Notes: generated by a model from the letters alone, not told the origin. DNA of 64,000 nucleotides from Thiodiazotropha sp050291245 (GCA_050291245.1 JBNKJP010000064.1:62001-126000); one strand, 5' to 3'; shown: positions 44,485 through 53,445, numbered from the stretch's first letter. Numbers and translations are program-made.

Positions 44485-46203
44485 ATGTTAAATAAGAGAA
44501 CTATTTGTGTGTCTTGGGTGTTGAAAGCATCGATCAGCGCTTTCTTTGTTTCTGCTTTCATAGCTGATGCCTTTGCTGGAATAAAATGGCAACCATGCGA
44601 AGGAGTAGCTGATACGCAATTTGAATGCGCGAGTGTATATGTCCCGCTCAACCATCAACGACATAGAAATTCATATTCAACATTTGGAAGAGGTGAACAT
44701 CTGGTACGTATTGCACTTGCAAGATTACCCGCTTCAAGCGGTACTAATAAAAAAGGCACGCTATTTCTCAATCCTGGCGGACCTGGTGGGAGTGGCGTCG
44801 ACATGTTACTCGATATCGGAGCCTATCTATTTACAGAAGAAGTGCGCAGAAATTACGATCTTGTTGGTTTTGACCCTCGTGGCATAGGTCGCAGCGATGA
44901 GCTGACATGTTTTAAGGATCTTAGCGAGATAACCCCTTTCGAAGAAGCTCCTGTCTTCCCGGTTACACCAGAAGAAGTGAGTCAAAGACAAAGGCTTGAT
45001 CAGTACTTGTCTGATACGTGCGCTATGCGGGCCGGTGAATTGATCAACCATATGGCTACGGCTGATGTGGCTCGCGATTTGGATCTTCTGCGCCAGGCTG
45101 TCGGTGACGAAAAATTGTATTTTGCCGGTTACTCCTATGGGTCGTATCTAGGCGTGACTTACGCCAACCTTTTTCCTGATAATATCGGTGCAATGGTCCT
45201 GGATGGTGTGCTCGATCCGATCGCATGGTCGACCGGACGCGGATGGGAGTCCTATTTTCTGCCCTACAGTGTGCGCGTGAACAGCGCCAAAGGTTCTCTG
45301 GATACGTTGCACGAGTTTTTTCGTACCTGTGATGAAGGCGGTATCGAAGCCTGTGCGTTGGCAAATAATGCAGAAAGCCGCTTCGGCAGTTTTGTAGAAC
45401 GCATCAAAGAAGAGCCCATCATACTTCTCGATGAAAACGGTTTCGAAATTTTCATAGATTATCCTTCTATTGTCTTATATACACTGAATGCCCTGCGTAT
45501 CCCGGCATCGTGGTCTGATCTTGCATCGATGGTGGCAGCGATAGAAGAGGAGCTAGGAGATGTCGAAATCGCAAACAGGTATTATGGTTTGCGTCGTTCG
45601 CTGGGGTATGAGGATGACACCAGTCACGTGAGTATACCGCAACCTCATGTGGGGGTGTCGGCTGTTTCCTGCTCTGACACTGATAATCCCTATTTATACG
45701 AAAATTGGGTGTGGGCAGCTGAGATGTCTGAGACAGTATATAAGTATTTTGGTAGTCTCTGGACCTGGGACTCAAGCATATGCCAGTCATGGCCTGGCAG
45801 AAAAGAGAGCCGGTACGCGGGTGGATTCAAGGTGAAGACTAAGCATCCGGTTTTGGTTGTCAATACGCTTTTCGATCCGTCAACCCCCTATCATGGTGCA
45901 AAAAGTGTGGCGAGGCTGTTGCGAAACTCGCGCCTGCTAACCGTGAATGGCTGGGGGCACACAAGCTTGTTTATATCTGAGTGTGCCGACAATGTTGTGG
46001 CCGAGTATCTGCTGAACGGTGTCCTGCCGGAAAAAGGTGCTTCCTGCGATCCAGATGCCACTCCATTCGGCGCAAGCTTGCCCGTGAACGATTCGGGATA
46101 TCGGTACAAACCGTTCGCTACCGCCCAATATAGTGATAGAGAGGAGAAGAAGGTGCTTCGGCGAAAAATACTCAAAGATATGATGCCGCATGGCCTGCGT
46201 TAG
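44485..46203 (+). CDS. Exported alpha/beta hydrolase, tripeptidyl-aminopeptidase-like
   Basis: The product of about 572 residues has a signal peptide (MLNKRTICVSWVLKASISAFFVSAFIADAFAG read from 44485). It then carries LNPGGPGGSGVDMLL (oxyanion strand), FDPRGIGRSDEL, the nucleophile elbow FAGYSYGSYLGV, a lid region, and a C-terminal TAP-like part with the acid in VVNTLFDPSTPY and His in NGWGHTSLF. This is the layout of SlpD/SlpE-type and mycobacterial TAP-like aminopeptidases, which take short peptides from the N-terminus. The ATG at 44455 lacks a ribosome site, whereas AAGGGG precedes 44485. Confidence 0.85.
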   Translation: MLNKRTICVSWVLKASISAFFVSAFIADAFAGIKWQPCEGVADTQFECASVYVPLNHQRHRNSYSTFGRGEHLVRIALARLPASSGTNKKGTLFLNPGGPGGSGVDMLLDIGAYLFTEEVRRNYDLVGFDPRGIGRSDELTCFKDLSEITPFEEAPVFPVTPEEVSQRQRLDQYLSDTCAMRAGELINHMATADVARDLDLLRQAVGDEKLYFAGYSYGSYLGVTYANLFPDNIGAMVLDGVLDPIAWSTGRGWESYFLPYSVRVNSAKGSLDTLHEFFRTCDEGGIEACALANNAESRFGSFVERIKEEPIILLDENGFEIFIDYPSIVLYTLNALRIPASWSDLASMVAAIEEELGDVEIANRYYGLRRSLGYEDDTSHVSIPQPHVGVSAVSCSDTDNPYLYENWVWAAEMSETVYKYFGSLWTWDSSICQSWPGRKESRYAGGFKVKTKHPVLVVNTLFDPSTPYHGAKSVARLLRNSRLLTVNGWGHTSLFISECADNVVAEYLLNGVLPEKGASCDPDATPFGASLPVNDSGYRYKPFATAQYSDREEKKVLRRKILKDMMPHGLR

Positions 46204-46584
46204 CCGCGTTTGCATGGAGATCCAGTGCGCCGAGTCATTGTAAATGATGACTGCTACGCTTCTTTATGTTTTTTGATGGATATGCGTATGGGTCCCGATA
46301 GCTGATGATAACGTAACAGGCCGCGAACCGACCTATGAGAGGCCGAGGGGAAGTTCCCTCGGTCTACTCGCAAGGGCCGCTTAAAGTCCAGGTACTATTT
46401 GGATGAAAGGCTACGGAGGCATATCTCGTCTACGTGGATTTGAACCCGATTTGGGCAAAAATGCCAAAATACTGGAAACATCGAGATATACCTCCGGTTA
46501 CGAGCGAATTGCTTCGCTCAGCAACACTCATGAAGAAACAACGTTAAATCCAGAACTAAACAACCCGACAATCTACTCCCCTTT
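46204..46584. other. Gap after the hydrolase gene
   Basis: No gene is supported. A hairpin CCGAGGG-GAAGTT-CCCTCGG (46344-46363) may be a terminator-like structure for the hydrolase transcript although no T-run follows. Confidence 0.35.
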
Positions 46585-46815
46585 GTGAGAAATCCATATA
46601 AAGTGATGCCAAAGGGACTCCCCTCTAGACTAATAGATTGTTCGGAACTACTCGACCGGGTTGGGTGTGTTATTCGAGAGGACAAACTCGGCGATATTTC
46701 GCAAAGCCTACCTCTGATTCTTGTATGCTTACAGACCGATCCCAAACCCAGGTTCTCGTATCTAATTACTATTCACTCTATCTATGTACAAATATCTGAG
46801 TGCGGGTGACCAGTC
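46585..46815 (+). pseudogene. Transposase C-terminal relic
   Basis: The conceptual product MPKGLPSRLIDCSELLDRVGCVIREDKLGDISQSLPLILVCLQ follows the end region of REP-associated Y1-type transposases (ancestor pattern: GIPFRLxDYLELVDWTGRxIREDKRGxIxxxLPPILxRL). Only this part is left; there is no catalytic HUH or Tyr. A second relic of the same region lies on the opposite strand at 51760-51995. Confidence 0.55.
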
Positions 46816-46831
46816 AGGGCTTTATCTCTCT

Positions 46832-47866
46832 TTAACTATGATAGTGTTTATTTAGTATAAATAAGTAGTGATATGTAGGAGTTATTGCATATTGTTGCAC
46901 AACAGGATCTCTATATTTTGGTTCTTTTGCTAACAATTTGTAACCATGATCTTCAAATATTGCTCCCATATCCTGATCATTGTTCGTTTTTAAGAGCGTC
47001 CCGCCATGATTGCACGTATTGGGGACAACCATCAAATATTTAACCTTTGATTTTTCCAGTAATGAAACCCACCAGTCTATAGCTTCTATGCTGCATTCTG
47101 AAAAACTATGAATATTTATAGCAAGATCAACCGGCTTTTGGCTCAGTACGTTTTCGATCTGGTCGAGGGGAATGACTTTGGCTTTTTCTTCCAGACGTCT
47201 GAACTTAAGATAAAAATCAGAAATAAAGCTGGAAATAGCAACGCCATCTGTACATAAATACTCCTTAATGTTTGGTAATGCAGTTGACATTCTATGAGCC
47301 AGTCTTCCATAACCCGCGCCAATATCCAAAATAGTCATATTCTTTGATTCAGACAGGCCTATATGTCTGTTAAGAAAATATATCTCTAGGATTGAGTCGA
47401 GCAGATCACGAGAGATCATTTTATTGTCAATTTCAAAAGTATAATTACCAAAAATATTATCTTCGTTGAGTAATTCTAAAAGCTTTAGATTATCTATTGA
47501 CTTGACATAATATGTTGTCAAAGCATAAGCCATGATATTCATATTATGGCCCCGTAATTGCCAGACATACGGATTATCACCGCGGAAATATTGAACATCT
47601 TCCGGCGTCACTAAGTTATCTGTCCAGACAAGAGGGGTTGTGACTTGGCGGTCGAAGGAATCATATCTGGCTTGTAAGTCTTGAAGTATAGGGTTGTCTA
47701 TTTGTAGATATTGTATTGCTTCTTCTGGCATGTCTGACTTCATGTGGCTTGGCTTAAATCTAGGATTTAGCTGCCAATCGTATGTGTTTTTACTCTCAAT
47801 AAGGTCATAACCATATCTTTTCAGTACTGATTTAGAAGAGTTGCGAATAATTGACATAATTCCCAT
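46832..47866 (-). CDS. Putative sugar O-methyltransferase
   Basis: The 344-residue protein has a central class I methyltransferase fold with the SAM loop MTILDIGAGYGRLAHRM and an acidic end of strand 2 in YLCTDGVAIS. The N-terminal arm (DSFDRQVTTPLVWTDN, VQYFRGDNPYVWQLRG) and the C-terminal HYLFILNK are what I recall from the putative sugar O-methyltransferase family found in surface-glycan clusters. No glycosyltransferases are nearby, so it is an orphan. AT-rich codon use suggests transfer. GGGAG six bases before 47866 supports the start. Confidence 0.75.
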   Translation of the reverse strand: MGIMSIIRNSSKSVLKRYGYDLIESKNTYDWQLNPRFKPSHMKSDMPEEAIQYLQIDNPILQDLQARYDSFDRQVTTPLVWTDNLVTPEDVQYFRGDNPYVWQLRGHNMNIMAYALTTYYVKSIDNLKLLELLNEDNIFGNYTFEIDNKMISRDLLDSILEIYFLNRHIGLSESKNMTILDIGAGYGRLAHRMSTALPNIKEYLCTDGVAISSFISDFYLKFRRLEEKAKVIPLDQIENVLSQKPVDLAINIHSFSECSIEAIDWWVSLLEKSKVKYLMVVPNTCNHGGTLLKTNNDQDMGAIFEDHGYKLLAKEPKYRDPVVQQYAITPTYHYLFILNKHYHS

Positions 47867-48169
47867 AAGATACTCCCAGATGATGGTTTGTTAGATGAAT
47901 AACGATTTGGTTATGGCTTGGTATCTTGATCACTGTATTATTGTTGCGATAATTTTTCGGAAGTGTCATATCTAAGTAAGTAGGCAGCTGTTTCTTCTGA
48001 GATTAGAATTACCAAGCTGTCACCAGCTGCAACTAATCCAACTCCGGAATGCCACTGAATTTGTGAAAACCATTCCTGGAGAGTATATGGATTAATTTGA
48101 GCGATGAAGGATATACATAACACACCTCCTCAGCTGAACTTTGCGCTAGATTTATAAAGTCATGCGGCC
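47867..48169. other. Gap between the TIR gene and the methyltransferase gene
   Basis: A 61-codon minus-strand frame (48123 to 47938; HSGVGLVAAGDSLVILISEETAAYLL) looks protein-like and has GAGGAG just before it, but the spacing to its GTG is too short for a standard start. I leave it as a possible small gene or remnant. Confidence 0.3.
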
Positions 48170-49273
48170 TTAGTCACTCGCCTGTTCAGTGCCAATACCT
48201 GCCAACCAGGGGAAATCGTGGGCCAGACGATACATGTAGATGAAGATTTCGATGCTGCCGTCACCCAGTCGGCTCACGTGATTGACGATTGGATAGTACC
48301 AGTCATCCAGATACTCCTGCGCGCTCTTCATCAACTCCCGCTGTGGACTTGCCGCATCCTCGTTCAGAGATCGGATAATCTCCCGTGCGATCTCCGACCC
48401 CCAGCCTGGCATCTCGGCGCTTTCGATCCGTTTCGATTTTTTCCATTTCTCGATGAGCTCCATGAAGGATGTGGGTTCATCCACCGTAAACATCCCTGAT
48501 GGGTCAAAAGTGCGTGACGGCGCATAGTTGAAATGACGCAAGGCCGAGCCGTATCCCGCCACCAGAATGGCCTTCTGGGCCACCATCGCGACCCTTTCAT
48601 CCTCCGAAGCGCTGCGAAAACCATCCATCTCCAGGGCCGGCAGTTTGAGCTTGAACCAATCCCAGCGCCAGACGTCCCGTGTGTCCGCTGACTGGAGGCT
48701 TCCCTTGACCTGCTTGTCCAGATTTGCATAAATGCGCGCCGCTTCACGATGGATCACGCCGGTACTCATGTTGGGCGCGGGTGCTGCGCAGCCCGGTACG
48801 AATCCGTCGACGGTACACAGGTCGTTGACGAAATTCTCGATACTCTGTTCGTCGAGGGTTACGCGTAAAACGTCTTTAGCTACCTTCGGTTCATCCTTAG
48901 TGCACTGAAAAATCACGACCTTGGTGTCGAATTTGTGTTTAGCTGCAAGATAGTTCGAATCAAGCGCCAGACCGAACTCCCACATGCTCCAACTCCAATC
49001 TTCATCATTCAGTGTGTAGACCAGAATGAATAAATTCGTATCATGAAGGTTCTTTGCGATCTCGCTCTCGAGAAACTCGCCGATTGACGGACGTTTACCT
49101 TTATCGGTTGTGCTGGAGTAGAAAATATTCTGCTTCGAGATTCCACAGTCGGCCAAAGCCTCGAATACCACATCGGCTATGGGTTTGTCGACAGTCCGGT
49201 GACTAAGAAAGACACGAATCTCCTTATCCCCCCCGAGATCTGACGTTAAAGCTCCTGATTGTTCGTCTGCCAT
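48170..49273 (-). CDS. TIR-domain protein with unknown C-terminal domain
   Basis: The 367-residue protein has an N-terminal TIR domain (about 17-130): IRVFLSHRTVDKPIADVVFEAL, NIFYSSTTDKG, and SMWEFGLAL with a glutamate (E99) at the place of the NADase catalytic residue. The C-terminal 200 residues (HREAARIYANLDKQVKG, WDWFKLKLPALEMDGFRS, EYLDDWYYPIVNHVSR) are helical and match nothing I know. Bacterial TIR proteins often cut NAD+ in anti-phage defence or make cADPR signals. AAGGAG precedes ATG 49273. It begins 13 bases after otsB, as third gene of an otsA-otsB-TIR operon. No Thoeris ThsA partner is present. Confidence 0.85.
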   Translation of the reverse strand: MADEQSGALTSDLGGDKEIRVFLSHRTVDKPIADVVFEALADCGISKQNIFYSSTTDKGKRPSIGEFLESEIAKNLHDTNLFILVYTLNDEDWSWSMWEFGLALDSNYLAAKHKFDTKVVIFQCTKDEPKVAKDVLRVTLDEQSIENFVNDLCTVDGFVPGCAAPAPNMSTGVIHREAARIYANLDKQVKGSLQSADTRDVWRWDWFKLKLPALEMDGFRSASEDERVAMVAQKAILVAGYGSALRHFNYAPSRTFDPSGMFTVDEPTSFMELIEKWKKSKRIESAEMPGWGSEIAREIIRSLNEDAASPQRELMKSAQEYLDDWYYPIVNHVSRLGDGSIEIFIYMYRLAHDFPWLAGIGTEQASD

Positions 49274-49286
49274 TGTCGTCTCCTTG

Positions 49287-50102
49287 TCATTTCCCTCTTT
49301 CCAATATTGTGCGGCTGTTGCTGATGGAGTCCGGATAGTGCAGGAAAGCGTCCCGCAAAACAGCTCTGACCTGCGTCGGTCCATCGAGCCTGAAATCGGT
49401 TTCAGTATGGTTGTTCCGGATCCCTACAAACACCGTGGTTCCCGTTCCGGCGATGACACTGAACGCGTCTTCATCGGTCCTGTCATCACCGAAAAAGACA
49501 GGGTGACTCCCAGGCTTGTCCGCCTGTCTCAACAGATAGCGGACGGCCGAGCCTTTGTCTATACCCCTGCGTCTCAGCTCGATCACTTCGTCCCCCCGCA
49601 GCAGTTCCATGGCCTGAGTCTCAAGCAGCGGTGTGGCCATCCCGGCAAAGGCTCTCGCAGCGAGTTCACTATCCTGCCGGCTGGCCTGCCGATAGTGCAG
49701 CGCGAGTCCAACCGGTTTTGTTTCCAGAAGACACCCGCTCCACGCCGCCAACCGTGGTTCAAAACGGGCAGCTAGGCGCGTCAGTGCCTCTGGTAGTCCG
49801 GCTGGGACCGGCTCCTGTTGCAGGCCTTTGCCGGGAATCAGGATTTCACCGCCATGGCTGCCGACCAGTGCCACGCGCTCCTCCAGCGGAAGCAGTCGGC
49901 GTAATTCCTCCAGACTGCGTCCGCTCACCACGGCTAGTTGAAGATGCTTCAGCTCGCATAGTTGTTGCAACAAATCCAGCAATGCCTGATCAACACAAAC
50001 CAACTCCGGGGTGGGCGCCTTCTCAACTACTGTGCCGTCGAAATCGAGGCAGAGATAGACCTGCGTCTGGGCGGCGAGACGATTGATGAGCCGACTGTTC
50101 AT
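49287..50102 (-). CDS. otsB: Trehalose-6-phosphate phosphatase
   Basis: OtsB removes phosphate from trehalose-6-phosphate. The 271-residue HAD enzyme shows LCLDFDGTVV with the catalytic Asp pair (D20, D22), the VSGRS motif near residue 60, and FFGDDRTDEDAF near 210. The start at 50102 gives a standard N-terminus, whereas the longer reading to 50165 overlaps otsA. It starts 16 bases after otsA and is followed by the TIR gene. Confidence 0.93.
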   Translation of the reverse strand: MNSRLINRLAAQTQVYLCLDFDGTVVEKAPTPELVCVDQALLDLLQQLCELKHLQLAVVSGRSLEELRRLLPLEERVALVGSHGGEILIPGKGLQQEPVPAGLPEALTRLAARFEPRLAAWSGCLLETKPVGLALHYRQASRQDSELAARAFAGMATPLLETQAMELLRGDEVIELRRRGIDKGSAVRYLLRQADKPGSHPVFFGDDRTDEDAFSVIAGTGTTVFVGIRNNHTETDFRLDGPTQVRAVLRDAFLHYPDSISNSRTILERGK

Positions 50103-50118
50103 GCTGCGTCCAGCGGCA

Positions 50119-51594
50119 TCAGGCGGTATGGTATATGACGGGGCGATCGATGTGTCTCCGTCCACCGTTGAGGGATGCCGAGGCAGTCAGTCGCTCGGCG
50201 ATCGCATCCAACCACCAACCCAGATTCCTCTGCTCGATCTTATGCTGCATTCGCCGCATTCTCAGCAATCGCTGCCCGGGCGTGAGTGCGAGTGCCTGCT
50301 CGATTGCATGGGAAATGCTTTGCGGCGAGACCCTCTCAACCAAAAGCACTTCGTCCGCCATCGCTTGGGCTGCGCCGGCGCCCGAACTCAGTACAAGGGC
50401 GCCACGCCCCTCCAACTGGCACGCGACGAACTCCTTTGCCACCAGATTCATGCCATCACAAATCGGTGTGACACAGGCAATATCGGCCGCCCGATAGTAG
50501 GCAGCCAGCGTTTGCTGCGGGACCATCCCTCTGATCAGCTCGATCGGCTTCCATCCGGCGCTGCTGAATTGGGCATTGACCCTGTCAACCGCCTCTTCGA
50601 CCTGCGCCTGATAGTGTCGATACTCACTCATCCCTGTGCGCGTAGGTACACCTATCTGGAGCAGAGTAAATCGCCCCTGTAGCGATGGGTTACGTTGAAA
50701 CAGGAGTTCGATTGCCGATATCCGCTCGAGGACGCCTTTGGTATAGTCCAAGCGATCCACCGCAAGTGCTAAGTGATCAACCCCGAGCCGGTTGCGCAGC
50801 GCTCTGCCGAATACATTGGCCTCCGGTGCATCAGCCGCATCTTTCCAGAACTGACTGTCGATGCCGAGTGGGACGGCGCCCACCAGGATAGATGTATCAC
50901 CGTATCGAACGATGCCATTCGTCCGATCGACATCGGCTTCGGCAATCTCCACTTCAACGGAGCGGAGAAAATGGTCCGCGTAGGCCTGCAGGTGAAAGCC
51001 GATGAAGTCGCTGTGAAGCAGGCCGCGCAGGATCTCCTTCCGCCATGGGAGTATGGATAAAACCTCAGGTTGCGGAAAAGGGATATGCCAAAAGGATGCG
51101 ATACTCGCCTGTCGAAACTTCTGCCTTACAAATTGCGGCGTCAATGCCAGATGGTAATCATGCACCCACAGTACATCGCGATCCGGCGACAATTCTTCGG
51201 AAATGGCATCAGCGAAATACCGATTGACATTTGTGTAGGCATGCCAGTCGTCGACTGAAAGGCTGCATCGCTCCGGAAAAGCATGGCACAGAGGCCAGAG
51301 TGTTCCATTGGCGAAGCCGTCGCAATAGCAGGCGAACTCCTGCGGAGAAACGCTTACCGACTTGACGAAGCATTGGGGCGATTCGTTATGTTCAGAAATG
51401 ACACGTGTCGACCCATTGGAACCTTCTGCGGCACCGATCCATAATCCGCCGAGTTGGCGAAACGCAGGTTCCATGGTGCTCAACAGTCCACCGATTGCGG
51501 CACTGCCCTGCGAGACCACCCTGTTTTTCTGGTACACGAAGGGTGATCGATTTGCGACGAAGAGATGCCGAATCATGTCTTCCATTTCGGGCAT
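50119..51594 (-). CDS. otsA: Trehalose-6-phosphate synthase
   Basis: OtsA (GT20) joins UDP-glucose and glucose-6-phosphate. Motifs are HLFVANRSPFVY near the N-terminus, VLWVHDYHLALTP, AVDRLDYTKGVLERI, and TPICDGMNLVAKEFVACQ. The start is uncertain: in-frame ATG codons lie at 51594, 51585 and 51576 and none has a strong ribosome site. Trehalose is an osmolyte and stress protectant. It is first in the operon with otsB and the TIR gene; the region upstream is a transposase relic, so the promoter may derive from it. Confidence 0.92.
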   Translation of the reverse strand: MPEMEDMIRHLFVANRSPFVYQKNRVVSQGSAAIGGLLSTMEPAFRQLGGLWIGAAEGSNGSTRVISEHNESPQCFVKSVSVSPQEFACYCDGFANGTLWPLCHAFPERCSLSVDDWHAYTNVNRYFADAISEELSPDRDVLWVHDYHLALTPQFVRQKFRQASIASFWHIPFPQPEVLSILPWRKEILRGLLHSDFIGFHLQAYADHFLRSVEVEIAEADVDRTNGIVRYGDTSILVGAVPLGIDSQFWKDAADAPEANVFGRALRNRLGVDHLALAVDRLDYTKGVLERISAIELLFQRNPSLQGRFTLLQIGVPTRTGMSEYRHYQAQVEEAVDRVNAQFSSAGWKPIELIRGMVPQQTLAAYYRAADIACVTPICDGMNLVAKEFVACQLEGRGALVLSSGAGAAQAMADEVLLVERVSPQSISHAIEQALALTPGQRLLRMRRMQHKIEQRNLGWWLDAIAERLTASASLNGGRRHIDRPVIYHTA

Positions 51595-51759
51595 TCGTTG
51601 ACACTGTCCAGGATGATTGGAGTATAAGAAGAATAACCGCAACCCCCCCGCCTATCAAGACAATAATCCGGATACAGGATACGCCGGAAAAATTCCTCTG
51701 CAGGTGCAGTTTCGAGGTATTTGAAGCTGGATGGCGAGGTTTGGCAAGAACGGTGACAT

Positions 51760-51995
51760 CCGACAAGCTGAAAAACCTCGGACTTCTTTGATAACTGAGA
51801 TTCTGACAGGTCCTTTTCAGGGAGTACACTGCACCGACCAATCCCTTGAATTGGCTTTCGAAGAGATTCGTCATGAACAGCTAGTGTTGGAACCATCTGT
51901 AAACGATCCAGAATCGGAGGCAGATCCTGTGGGATATGGCCTCGTTTGTCTTCACGAATGATACGCTCCAAGTAAATCGGGACAGTCAACGATTA
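51760..51995 (-). pseudogene. Transposase C-terminal relic, frameshifted
   Basis: Read leftward, one frame gives YLERIIREDKRGHIPQDLPPILDRLQM and another gives TNLFESQFKGLVGAVYSLKRTC and LSYQRSP. The two belong together as the end of the same transposase type as the relic at 46585, split by a shift near 51875-51905. No other part of the transposase remains. It lies upstream of otsA. Confidence 0.6.
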
Positions 51996-52326
51996 CATGG
52001 CGGGGAGCTTGGGCGATACCCAAGCAGAATGACAATCGGACTCCTAGATTCAAAGTTCCATAAATCTATAAAGCCACAATTCCTTATTCTGCGTTTAAGT
52101 TTCTATTTTAATTAAATCAATAATGTAGCGGTAAGTTATCGCTCTGGAAAACGATGGCTGTCCCGATTTACCGATTTTAGCTTCTTAGCATAAGTGCCGA
52201 TTAGTCGGCAGCTAATAGATTCTCGTTGCGCTGATCTGTGCTATTTTTTCGTTACACGCTAGAAGTAGTCATTCATAGTGTGTCCTTTATCATTATCAGA
52301 TCAACTCATGAACTGAGTGAAATATA
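51996..52326. other. AT-rich gap after the SPOR gene
   Basis: No gene or recognisable repeat is visible in these 331 bases. Confidence 0.35.
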
Positions 52327-53061
52327 TTAAAGTGATGCAAAAGACTCACTCGAATTTTTCAGATCACCCCCCCTAGGTTTAACATAAAATTCCAGTTGAT
52401 AGAACGCTTCCGCAAAATGACAGTATCGCTTTGCTTCATCTTTGGATGCAAAAGATGAAACGATGACTAAAAACGCGGGTTGTGCAGCACTATCATCCAA
52501 AGCAACTTGGGATGGAAGACTCTTTGCCGTTAATTCGGCTTGGAAATTGACCGCGTTTTCATATAAGTTGAATCGTCCTGCTTGGACCAAAAACTCATTA
52601 ATGCTTTGTAATGAAGAGACTTTTGATAATGTGTATTTGAACTCGGTTCTCTCCTTGATACTCGATTTGCCAGCCACGCCATGCTGGAGATTTTCTGGCA
52701 ATTGATTCCGATCATCCGCGACATCTGTCAAACTGCTTTCAGGTGCTTTACTTGCATCCATAGACTCGATGCCCTTGCTCCCCTCACCATCATTTTCACC
52801 AGGTAGTCTTGGGTCGGGATCCAAATCATCCGTGTTGACAGACTCGTTTTGTTTCGCATATAGATCATTCCTCTCTGAACGATCTGGCGCTGAAACATCT
52901 CGCTCTGAAGCTTGCGTTTCGGATAAAGTCTCGTTAACGGATGGTTGTGGCTGACTTGACCATCCGGTATAAACTCCCCCGATAAAACATACGACTGGCA
53001 ATATACTGGCACCTATCAATATAGCCTTGAAGTCCTTTTGATAAATCTTTAGATAACTCAT
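52327..53061 (-). CDS. SPOR-domain-like inner-membrane protein
   Basis: The 244-residue protein has one N-terminal membrane segment (FKAILIGASILPVVCFIGGVYTGW), a long acidic Ser/Asp/Glu-rich linker (about 40-140), and a C-terminal region (about 155-240) with INEFLVQAGRFNLYENAVNFQAELTAKSL and AFLVIVSSFASKDEAKRYCHFAE, which follows the SPOR pattern. SPOR domains bind peptidoglycan lacking stem peptides at division sites. GGGGAG five bases before the start supports it. It stands alone beside decayed DNA. Confidence 0.7.
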   Translation of the reverse strand: MSYLKIYQKDFKAILIGASILPVVCFIGGVYTGWSSQPQPSVNETLSETQASERDVSAPDRSERNDLYAKQNESVNTDDLDPDPRLPGENDGEGSKGIESMDASKAPESSLTDVADDRNQLPENLQHGVAGKSSIKERTEFKYTLSKVSSLQSINEFLVQAGRFNLYENAVNFQAELTAKSLPSQVALDDSAAQPAFLVIVSSFASKDEAKRYCHFAEAFYQLEFYVKPRGGDLKNSSESFASL

Positions 53062-53155
53062 CGTCGCTCCCCTATATTGTCAATTTTCCGACACCACTAA
53101 ACATCAGGCAATAAACGTGCCGGTTTATGAAAAAGCCGGTGTCGGATTACCGACC

Positions 53156-53191
53156 AGCTATCCAGAAGCTATCCAGACGAAGCTATCCAGA
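53156..53191 (+). repeat. Short direct repeats AGCTATCCAGA (first cluster)
   Basis: Three copies begin at 53156, 53167 and 53181, with spacing of 11 and 14 bases. A shortened copy (AGCTATCG) follows at 53203, directly before the group II intron-like fragment at 53220. Confidence 0.7.
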
Positions 53192-53219
53192 CACCTAGGC
53201 CTAGCTATCGTGGCACCCA

Positions 53220-53366
53220 GTGCTCCGAGCAAACCGACAAGAGATTGGAGGTGAAAGCCCTCAACCCGGAAAGGAGTAGCGATCCACCGGGGCAATGAGT
53301 CATGGGCAGTTGACAGCGAGGTCGGAGGTTAAGCGTTGACTGGGGAAAGAGCGGGCTCAAGTTTTA
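53220..53366 (+). other. Group II intron-like 5-prime fragment (copy B)
   Basis: This is the longest copy, starting GTGCTCCGAG and containing GGAGGTGAAAGCCCTCAACC, GAAAGGAGTAGCGATCCACCG and GAGTCATGGGC, then TGGGGAAAGAGCGGGCTC. The pattern matches domain I of bacterial group II introns as I remember it. It is cut off at about 53366 and followed at once by AGCTATCC repeats; no reverse transcriptase or domain V/VI hairpin is seen. Confidence 0.5.
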
Positions 53367-53367
53367 A

Positions 53368-53405
53368 AGCTATCCAAAAGCTATCCAAACAAAAGCTATC
53401 CAGAC
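53368..53405 (+). repeat. Short direct repeats AGCTATCCA (second cluster)
   Basis: Copies begin at 53368, 53379 and 53394. The last continues as GACACCCA into the third intron-like start at 53411, so the repeat looks like the 5-prime flank of each intron copy. Confidence 0.65.
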
Positions 53406-53410
53406 ACCCA

Positions 53411-53445
53411 GTGCGCCGAGCAAAATCGGCAAGAGATTGGGGTCC
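53411..53445 (+). other. Group II intron-like 5-prime stub (copy C)
   Basis: Only about 35 bases of the element remain, starting GTGCGCCGAG and ending near AAGAGATTGGGG. GTGCG is the canonical group II 5-prime end. After it come two AGTTACCC units and unique DNA. Confidence 0.4.

Noticed and set aside
48170..49273. Thoeris system
   Set aside because: A TIR protein is present, but no ThsA-like NAD-binding partner lies beside it; neighbours are otsB and a gene-poor gap.
53156..53405. CRISPR array
   Set aside because: The repeat unit is only 11 bases, spacings are 0-4 bases, and no cas genes are present.
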